A stretch of 33,389 nucleotides of DNA, taken from Alphaproteobacteria bacterium. Lineage in GTDB: Bacteria; Pseudomonadota; Alphaproteobacteria; Sphingomonadales; SMXR01. Under the pieces are notes generated by a model that saw only the letters and a list, made by a program, of their open reading frames with translations, was not told where the DNA came from and did no database searches. Below, one piece after another: positions 15,386 to 21,807 of the stretch; positions within the stretch are counted from its first letter, which is position 1, and the number at the start of each line of letters is the position of its first letter. The translations under genes were made by a program, and so were the position numbers. The stretch is from the NCBI GenBank assembly GCA_030634465.1, contig DAOWAS010000009.1, positions 1 to 33,389 on the forward strand. Reading direction: 5' to 3'.

Positions 15386-18300
15386 GCTGCATCCTCCTTG
15401 TTTTTCAACTGTTGAGTTAGAGTGTGAAGCAATGCATCACGATCAAATTTTGGCACATAATCGTTAAAGCCAGCTTTACGACCACGGTCGAAATCTTTTT
15501 CACTGGTCAGGTTTGTTAAAGCAACCAGTGGAGTAGATTTCCAACGATCATCGCCCTTAATGCTTTCTGCCAGTTCAAAGCCACTCATACCAGGCATTTC
15601 AATGTCGCTGATAATCAGGTCAAACGTTGCACCATCTTCCCTTAGTTTAAGGGCATCTGACGCATTTGACGCTGTTGTTACACCATAACCAGATGATGAC
15701 AATAATGGTTTCAACATGTTTCTAAAAAACGAACTGTCATCGATTAAAAGCACAGAAACATTTGAAACAATTTCAGTTTTTTGCGCTGCTTTATCCGCAA
15801 GCCTGTCGGCAAATGCGACATCCATATAATGGGCAACATCTATCATCTCGGTTGCTTTTTTGGCAATAACGCCTGAACCAACCACACCAGCTGTGCCTGA
15901 TGTTAGCTCAACCTCAAGCCTGTCTTCGATAATGTCATCAATTTCATCAACTGCCAGACCCATTGTGCGCTCACCATCAGTAAACACAATAACTGGCTGA
16001 CGGCCACTTTCTTTTATGTGGCACTCATCATTCATAACCACTAGGGGCATTAAAGCACCACGATATTGAACCACGGAATGAACATCTGTTTGTTCAATTC
16101 GCTCTACTTCAATATCTTCCAGTCTGGCTACCAATGACAATGGAACTGCCTTCTGGTTTGTATTTCCAGCATGGAACACCAGAATTGTTTCTGTTTCACT
16201 TACTGTTGATGCTTGCTCATCTGTACCTTTGCCAGCCTCGGCATTAGAAACATTAGCGTTTGCCAGTTCAGATATACCATTTGGATCAAGGATCATAATA
16301 ACCGTGCCATCGCCCAAAATAGTGTTACCTGAATAAATTGACATATCTTTCAACAATGGAGCCACTGGCTTAACCACAATTTCTTCTGTGTCGAAAACCT
16401 GATCAACCACAATGCCGAATGTGAAAGCACCAACTTGTGTCACCACAATAAACTGGTCTGATTTCAAAGCCTCATCGCTATGCGCCTCTTCGGTGGCATA
16501 ACCCAAAGCTTCGTTTAAGAACACTAATGGCAACAGCGCATTTCTCAAACGCAACACTGGTGTGTCTTTAATTTTCTCAATAGCATATTCGGTTCTTGAG
16601 GATGCCCGAACCAGTTCCAGAACACTAATTTGCGGAATAGCAAAACGTTGACCTGTAGCTTCCACAATCATGCCAGAAACAATAGCAAGAGTTAGCGGTA
16701 TTTTAATGGAAAGGCTTGTGCCCTTGCTCTCTTCAGATTTCAAATCAATAGTGCCGCCAATTTGCTCAATATTGGTACGCACCACATCCATACCCACACC
16801 ACGACCAGAAACATTTGTCACCTTCTCAGCAGTTGAGAAGCCAGGGTGGAATATTAATTTTTGAATTTGGGCGTCTGACATAGCTTCAATTTCAGAAGCA
16901 GGATACAGCTCTTTTTCCAAAGCTTTTTTGCGTAACTTGGCAACTGGTAGTCCCTTACCATCATCCACAATTTGAATAATGATATGCCCACCTTCGTGGA
17001 AGGCGTTCAGGGTTATGGTGCCTTTTTCAGGCTTGCCAACGGCCAAACGTTCCGCAGGCATTTCCACACCATGGTCGGCTGAGTTGCGTACCATATGAGT
17101 AAGTGGGTCTTTAATCAGCTCTAGCACCTGACGGTCAAGCTCGGTTTCAGCACCGTTCATAACCAGATCAATTTGCTTGCCTAGGTCAACTGACAAATCG
17201 CGAACAATTCTAGGCAGTTTGGCCCACGCATTACCAATTGGTTGCATGCGGGTTTTCATAACCCCTTCTTGCAGTTCGGTTGTACACTGGCTTAAACGCT
17301 GAAGCGGCACAGCAAATTCGCTATCATCTGCCTGTCTTAGCATTTGCATAAGCTGGTTTCTGGTTAGAACCAACTCGCTTACCATGTTCATAAGGTCTTC
17401 CAACAGGTCAACATTAACCCGAATAGACTGGGTGCGACCGCCACCCGCAGCTTTATCTTTTTTCTTGGTATCGCCACCTTTGCTAGATGCGCCCAATTCT
17501 TCAGACTTGGCAATCATTGCATCACCTATAACGTCTAGTTCAGGGGCAACCTCATCAACCACTTCCTTGCTAGCACCAACCTCTTGCAAAACATTTTTCA
17601 GCTCGTCAACCAGTTCACCAAACTGATCCTGACCAAAACCTGCTCCGGCAATACAGCCCTTAGCTATAGTAGCGGCGCTATCATCATTTCCCTGAAGAAC
17701 AGCCGTCAACATGCCGTTGCAACGGTCTTTCAAATCTTTCTCAAAAAACTGACCAAGACCTTTGCTGTTCTCTAAACGGTTGGAAATTAGGTGCGAGGCA
17801 ACTGAAATTGAATCTTCACCGCCACATCTGTCAAACAACGAACCTTCAGACACTGCGGCTACTGCGGCCACTGCGGGCGCTGTGGCATCGCTTGAACTAT
17901 CATCATCAGGGCCAGGGGCATTTTGAAATGCTGCTTCCAGCTCATCCATTGAAACCTCACCCGGACGCAGGTCTTCTTCTTTTTCAGGTACAATAATGTC
18001 AGGAATTACCATTTCTGGCTCAGCTGCTACAACTTTGCCATCATTTAATATGATATCATCCAGCTTCTGAATAAGCGGGCGGTCGTCACCCTTGGGCTCT
18101 TCTTCGGTTTCTTCCAAGTCAGCCAAGATGCTTTTAATACGATCAAGACTTTCTAGAATAACGGTTACACTATCAGATGTAACATCAAGCTCGCCATCAC
18201 GAAACTTGCCCAAAACATTTTCTGCGGCATGGGCCACTTTTTCCAAGCGGGGCAACCCTAAGAAACCACAAGTACCTTTAATGGTATGCACCAGTCTAAA

Positions 18301-18417
18301 AATATTGTCCAAAACGCTCTTGTTGTTTGGATCCTGCTCCAATTCAACAAGTTGCACATCAACTTCTTCAATACTTTCAAATGTTTCAGTTAGAAACTCA
18401 TTAAGAAGATCATCCAT
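15382..18417 (-). CDS. cheA: Hybrid chemotaxis histidine kinase CheA with globin-like insert and receiver
   Basis: CheA phosphorylates CheY and CheB. I start it at ATG 18417 (MDDLLNEF..., 1011 residues) because AGGTG lies just upstream and homologues begin this way. The frame extends to 18447. Domains, numbered from this start: Hpt with phosphoacceptor His44 (VHTIKGTCGFLG); an acidic linker; a truncated-haemoglobin-like segment at about 193-305; the dimerisation helices at about 330-400; the ATPase with N box near 445 (HMVRNSADHG), G1 DDGKG at 485-489 and G2 GRGVG at 538-542; a CheW-like domain at about 580-725; a second, more divergent one at about 745-870; and a receiver at about 887-1000 with Asp938. 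A classical P2 CheY-binding domain is not recognisable. It is much longer than E. coli CheA (654 residues). A 270-base leader separates it from chpT. Confidence 0.95.
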   Translation of the reverse strand: MDDLLNEFLTETFESIEEVDVQLVELEQDPNNKSVLDNIFRLVHTIKGTCGFLGLPRLEKVAHAAENVLGKFRDGELDVTSDSVTVILESLDRIKSILADLEETEEEPKGDDRPLIQKLDDIILNDGKVVAAEPEMVIPDIIVPEKEEDLRPGEVSMDELEAAFQNAPGPDDDSSSDATAPAVAAVAAVSEGSLFDRCGGEDSISVASHLISNRLENSKGLGQFFEKDLKDRCNGMLTAVLQGNDDSAATIAKGCIAGAGFGQDQFGELVDELKNVLQEVGASKEVVDEVAPELDVIGDAMIAKSEELGASSKGGDTKKKDKAAGGGRTQSIRVNVDLLEDLMNMVSELVLTRNQLMQMLRQADDSEFAVPLQRLSQCTTELQEGVMKTRMQPIGNAWAKLPRIVRDLSVDLGKQIDLVMNGAETELDRQVLELIKDPLTHMVRNSADHGVEMPAERLAVGKPEKGTITLNAFHEGGHIIIQIVDDGKGLPVAKLRKKALEKELYPASEIEAMSDAQIQKLIFHPGFSTAEKVTNVSGRGVGMDVVRTNIEQIGGTIDLKSEESKGTSLSIKIPLTLAIVSGMIVEATGQRFAIPQISVLELVRASSRTEYAIEKIKDTPVLRLRNALLPLVFLNEALGYATEEAHSDEALKSDQFIVVTQVGAFTFGIVVDQVFDTEEIVVKPVAPLLKDMSIYSGNTILGDGTVIMILDPNGISELANANVSNAEAGKGTDEQASTVSETETILVFHAGNTNQKAVPLSLVARLEDIEVERIEQTDVHSVVQYRGALMPLVVMNDECHIKESGRQPVIVFTDGERTMGLAVDEIDDIIEDRLEVELTSGTAGVVGSGVIAKKATEMIDVAHYMDVAFADRLADKAAQKTEIVSNVSVLLIDDSSFFRNMLKPLLSSSGYGVTTASNASDALKLREDGATFDLIISDIEMPGMSGFELAESIKGDDRWKSTPLVALTNLTSEKDFDRGRKAGFNDYVPKFDRDALLHTLTQQLKNKEDAA
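17852..17878 (-). repeat. 9-bp tandem repeat in the cheA linker
   Basis: Three near-identical 9-base units (ACTGCGGCT, ACTGCGGCC, ACTGCGGGC on the + strand) encode the AVAAVAAV stretch just before the globin-like domain, a flexible Ala/Val-rich linker. Confidence 0.8.
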
Positions 18418-18467
18418 TATACACCTATTTAGTTGCCCGAAAGCCATACAGTCTGGCTATTATTTCA

Positions 18468-18535
18468 AACGTTTTTACTTTTTTAAACTTCTGAAAATCA
18501 TCAACAAAAGTTATTTATAAAAAAATAAAAACGTT
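18468..18535 (-). promoter_or_regulatory. Long hairpin in the cheA 5' leader
   Basis: AACGTTTTTA (18468-18477) and TAAAAACGTT (18526-18535) are perfect inverted arms. In the minus-strand RNA the pairing continues through one G-U, six A-U pairs and one further A-U, giving about 18 pairs around a 32-base loop. An AGGAGGA lies at 18541-18535, at the 5' foot of the stem. No U-run follows the hairpin, so it is not an intrinsic terminator. The cheA ribosome-binding site is about 50 bases downstream of the stem. Confidence 0.55.
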
Positions 18536-18593
18536 CCTCCTAAAACACTTTATTCCAAACTTTAAAGAATAAAGAACCCCATACTACGGTCTA

Positions 18594-18624
18594 AGTATAC
18601 AACTTGTACTCATTCTAGTTACAA
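18594..18624 (-). promoter_or_regulatory. Candidate cheA promoter
   Basis: On the minus strand TTGTAA (18624-18619) and TATACT (18599-18594) resemble sigma-70 hexamers, but the 19-base spacing is long. The 11-base palindrome TACAA-G-TTGTA overlaps the -10 side and could be an operator. This is weak evidence on its own. Confidence 0.25.
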
Positions 18625-18686
18625 TTTCATTAACAACAATAAATAACAGGCTAATTTTTACAAAAAACTTCTATATTTGCAGGAAA

Positions 18687-19343
18687 TCAATTCTCAACAG
18701 CAGAATTAGCAGGCCAATTAACCAAAAAACGCAATGTTTTGTCTTCACTATCATCCAGTGAAACACTTGCCTTTATGTCACTGGCAAGTGAAAATATTAA
18801 CGCGACAGGTGCGGTTCTAGGCTCGACCACTATGCTTTGACGCGCGGCATCACTGGCGGCGAACATTTCTTTAATCGGTGGGTATAATATTACGGTGTCG
18901 CCACTAACATTAATAGCCAGTGTCATTTCGTCTGCCTTGCCAAGGAAAAGGGTTATTTCCCCGCCCCTAACCAAACTTTCAGATGCTATTAGCACCAAGT
19001 TAAGCAAAAGCTTGGCCGAATTTTTTGACAAAACCTCAATATCTGATTGCCAGTTCAAGGTTATTTTCTTTGATTGCAGGAAACTGCTTATTAAAGCCTT
19101 GGTTTTACCCATCTCAACCACATCGCCCAAGCCACCGCCAGAACCAAATGCAGCGCGGTAGAACTGAACCATGCTTGATGATTGCTCAGAGCTTTTTTTA
19201 ATCAGGTCAAACACCTGATCCCGCATTTCAGGATCGGTTTCATCATCTAAAATTTCTATGCCGTTAGATACAGCACTTACAGGACTTATTAGGTCATGAC
19301 AAAGACGAGAGCACAACAGTGCCGCGAAATCAATTTCGTTCAT
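18687..19343 (-). CDS. chpT: Histidine phosphotransferase ChpT
   Basis: ChpT carries phosphate from the hybrid kinase CckA to CtrA and CpdR. It folds like a degenerate histidine kinase, with a DHp helical hairpin and an ATPase-like domain that no longer binds ATP. The 218 residues fit the family. The phosphorylated His16 lies in LLCSRLCHDLISPVSAVSNG, the diagnostic ChpT motif, followed by GIEILDDE. The C-terminal half (residues about 85-215) lacks the N, G1 and G2 boxes of active kinases. The ATG has a G-rich stretch (GGGGGGC) just upstream. It lies upstream of cheA on the same strand, with a 239-base gap before the longest possible cheA frame, and about 6 kb from ctrA, its target. Confidence 0.93.
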   Translation of the reverse strand: MNEIDFAALLCSRLCHDLISPVSAVSNGIEILDDETDPEMRDQVFDLIKKSSEQSSSMVQFYRAAFGSGGGLGDVVEMGKTKALISSFLQSKKITLNWQSDIEVLSKNSAKLLLNLVLIASESLVRGGEITLFLGKADEMTLAINVSGDTVILYPPIKEMFAASDAARQSIVVEPRTAPVALIFSLASDIKASVSLDDSEDKTLRFLVNWPANSAVEN

Positions 19344-19416
19344 GTGCCCCCCAATGCTTGCAACCGCTAATATTTACGGCCTAATAATTCCAGAATTCAT
19401 TATATATTTTATATGG

Positions 19417-20757
19417 TTAGGATGTCGAATTAAAAGTAATTGGCTCGCCTTGCGGCGTTCCTATCAGTTTGTCATTCCACATTATTTTTTTGCCTCGTAT
19501 CATGGTGCCAAAAGGTTTGCCCTTCAGGGTCATTCCTGTAAACAGCGACCAGCCACACTTGCTTTTCAGCCAGCTTTCATCAACTGTCCATTTTTTGTCT
19601 AAATCAACAAATGTCACATCCGCATGCAAGCCAACCTCAATTGCGCCTTTGTCCTTCAAACCAAAAATTCGCCGTGCCCCAAAACTGGTCAGTTCAACCA
19701 ACTTACCCAGTGTTAGCCTGCCTTCAGCCACATGGTTCAACATTACTGGTAACAATGTTTGCACACCGGGCATTCCCGATGGGCTGTCAGGATAGGTTTG
19801 CGCTTTTTCTTCTTTAGTATGTGGCGCGTGGTCAGACCCTATAACGTCAACCGTGCCGTCATTAACCGCCGCCCACAGCCCCGCCATGTGGCTGGCATCT
19901 CTAATGGGTGGGTTTTGCTGGGCTAGTGTGCCAAAACGTTCGTAACAATCTGGCGCACCAACGGTCAGGTGTTGTGGTAATATTTCAACGGTAAGTAGCT
20001 TGTTTCCTGCAGCTTTTTCAGCACGCAAAATATCCATTTCTTGCGCGGTGGATATGTGTAAAACATGAACCTTGCGCCCAACTTCCTTGGAAATTTTCAG
20101 CAATCTTTTGGTGGAGCGTATAGCGGTCTCATCATCACGCCAAATTGGGTGGCTAGACGGGTCACCAGCAACACGCTTGTCCAAACGTTCGTTCATTCTA
20201 AACTCATCTTCTGAATGAATAGCCACCCGCCGTTCACCAGACGAAAGTGCGGCACGCAAGCCATCATCACCCGCAACCAACAGGTCGCCAGTTGACGCGC
20301 CCATGAAAATTTTCACGCCAGATGTGCCGGGCATTTTTTCCAGCTCGGCCAAGCTTTCAGCATTTTCATTAGTTGCCCCCACATAAAATGCATGGTCGCA
20401 CCACATACGGTCATGGGCACGGTTTAGCTTATCTTCAATGGCTGCTTTTGTGGTGGTTGATGGCTTGGTGTTAGGCATTTCAAACACGGCGGTAACCCCG
20501 CCCATAACTGCGGCTAACGACCCTGATGCTAAATCTTCTTTATGTTCATTGCCGGGTTCTCTGAAATGAACTTGGGTATCAATTACCCCTGGCAAAATAT
20601 GCAAACCAGTTGCGTCTATTACCTCGTCTGCCAGACTTTCATCTAGCGAGCCAATTTCAGCAAACCTGCCATCTTTAATACCAATGTCGGCGCGAACACT
20701 GCCCTCAACACTAACAATTGTTCCGCCTTTTATAATGCTGTCAAACGCTTTGCCCAT
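19417..20757 (-). CDS. pyrC: Dihydroorotase (class I, PyrC)
   Basis: This enzyme converts N-carbamoyl-aspartate to dihydroorotate, the third step of pyrimidine synthesis. The 446 residues form an amidohydrolase-type metal-dependent barrel. Visible sites are His64 in DTQVHFREPG, the carboxylated-lysine candidate Lys150 (SGVKIFMGAS), His182 (AIHSEDE), His235 (VLHIST) and the catalytic Asp310 (GSDHAPHT). The first histidine of the usual HxH metal motif is Gln62 (QVH). I recall the same QVHFREPG in other alphaproteobacterial dihydroorotases, so this is probably a lineage feature and not a defect. The next gene upstream is the divergent ygfZ-like gene at 20858, and pyrB is not adjacent. Hydantoinase or allantoinase is less likely given the HFREPG and GVKIFMGAS motifs. 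Confidence 0.9.
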   Translation of the reverse strand: MGKAFDSIIKGGTIVSVEGSVRADIGIKDGRFAEIGSLDESLADEVIDATGLHILPGVIDTQVHFREPGNEHKEDLASGSLAAVMGGVTAVFEMPNTKPSTTTKAAIEDKLNRAHDRMWCDHAFYVGATNENAESLAELEKMPGTSGVKIFMGASTGDLLVAGDDGLRAALSSGERRVAIHSEDEFRMNERLDKRVAGDPSSHPIWRDDETAIRSTKRLLKISKEVGRKVHVLHISTAQEMDILRAEKAAGNKLLTVEILPQHLTVGAPDCYERFGTLAQQNPPIRDASHMAGLWAAVNDGTVDVIGSDHAPHTKEEKAQTYPDSPSGMPGVQTLLPVMLNHVAEGRLTLGKLVELTSFGARRIFGLKDKGAIEVGLHADVTFVDLDKKWTVDESWLKSKCGWSLFTGMTLKGKPFGTMIRGKKIMWNDKLIGTPQGEPITFNSTS

Positions 20758-20857
20758 AACTCACTCCTGTTTGTATCAATTAATACCCCCAATTACAGTT
20801 GCAAGAAAGCCTTAAAGAACTTAAATAACCTAAGAGGACTAAAAAATTGGACAAGAC

Positions 20858-21658
20858 ATGACACAAATTAAAAAAGCCATTCATCTGAACAACCGAGGGC
20901 TAGTTAGCTTAAGCGGAGCTGACAAAAAAAGCTTTCTGCAAGCTATAATTACCAATGACATTGAAAAACTAGCGTCCGACAGCCCGCTTTATGCCGCTAT
21001 TCTAACCCCGCAAGCCAAATATCTGTTCGACTTTTTATTAAGCCAAAATGCTGATGGCTCTGTCATTTATATGGATTGCGAATTGACGCGTATTGATGAT
21101 CTTTTAAGGCGTTTGACCATGTATAAATTAAGGGCTGATGTGGAAATTAAAAACATCAGCGATGCATTCAACATCTGGTCTGTTTTGGGTAACGGCCTTG
21201 GGTTTGTTGACCCCCGCCATGTTGAGCTAGGCAGTCGTTTGATATTAGCAAAAGACCAAAAGCCAGACATGGACATAGCACCATATGAAAACTATGAAAC
21301 CCTGCGTTTAACCCTAAATATTCCTGATGCATCCAAGGATATTGAAGTGGAAAAACGCCCCGTTTTGGAAGCAAACTATGTTGCCCTAAACGGGGTTAGC
21401 TTTACCAAGGGCTGTTATGTGGGGCAAGAGGTCACCGCCCGCATGCAGCACCGAAACGCCGTGCGTAAACACATTTATGGCATTGGTTTTGCGGATGATG
21501 CACCAGAGTTTGGCACAATAATTTATGCTGGTGATAAAAAAGCAGGGCATGTTTTGTCATCGCAAAACGGTCTGGCACTAGCCCTGATAAAAGATGAATA
21601 TATTGATGCTGAACACAGTTTAAGCGCAGATGGAAAAGATATTGAGTTACGCTCATAA
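20858..21658 (+). CDS. ygfZ: YgfZ/GcvT-domain protein (folate-binding Fe-S cluster factor)
   Basis: YgfZ-family proteins resemble the T-protein of glycine cleavage, bind folate and help to maintain or repair certain Fe-S enzymes. The 266 residues show the opening pattern HLNNRGLVSLSGADKKSFLQ, where the last part matches the family SGxDxxxFLQ. They also contain the diagnostic motif KGCYVGQE at 184-191 with the conserved Cys186. There are no signs of the full GcvT architecture. The ATG at 20858 has only a weak GGA upstream. A stronger AAGAGGA lies at about 20832, too far away to serve it. The gene is divergent from pyrC and followed by the 32-residue ORF at 21698. Confidence 0.9.
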   Translation: MTQIKKAIHLNNRGLVSLSGADKKSFLQAIITNDIEKLASDSPLYAAILTPQAKYLFDFLLSQNADGSVIYMDCELTRIDDLLRRLTMYKLRADVEIKNISDAFNIWSVLGNGLGFVDPRHVELGSRLILAKDQKPDMDIAPYENYETLRLTLNIPDASKDIEVEKRPVLEANYVALNGVSFTKGCYVGQEVTARMQHRNAVRKHIYGIGFADDAPEFGTIIYAGDKKAGHVLSSQNGLALALIKDEYIDAEHSLSADGKDIELRS

Positions 21659-21697
21659 AATAGCTAGGCTTAAGTATATATTTTAGGGGGAATAGCC

Positions 21698-21796
21698 ATG
21701 TCGCGTAAACATAAAAGAAAAGATGAAAGCAAGCTGAAAATGCTTCTTGCTGTTGTCGTTGTTACAATTTTGGTTATCTATTTAATGCAAACTTAA
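21698..21796 (+). CDS. 32-residue single-pass membrane protein
   Basis: ATG 21698 to TAA 21796 encodes 32 residues. The start has an excellent ribosome-binding site: AGGGGG at 21685-21690, seven bases upstream. Residues 1-14 are strongly basic (MSRKHKRKDESKLK). Residues 15-30 form one hydrophobic helix (MLLAVVVVTILVIYLM), followed by Gln-Thr. By the positive-inside rule the N-terminus would be cytoplasmic. It lies 39 bases after the ygfZ-like gene on the same strand, perhaps in the same transcript, and is convergent with ppdK. I do not recognise a family. Small proteins of this shape often modulate membrane complexes, but no function can be claimed. Confidence 0.65.
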   Translation: MSRKHKRKDESKLKMLLAVVVVTILVIYLMQT

Positions 21797-21807
21797 GCTT
21801 AGGCACT

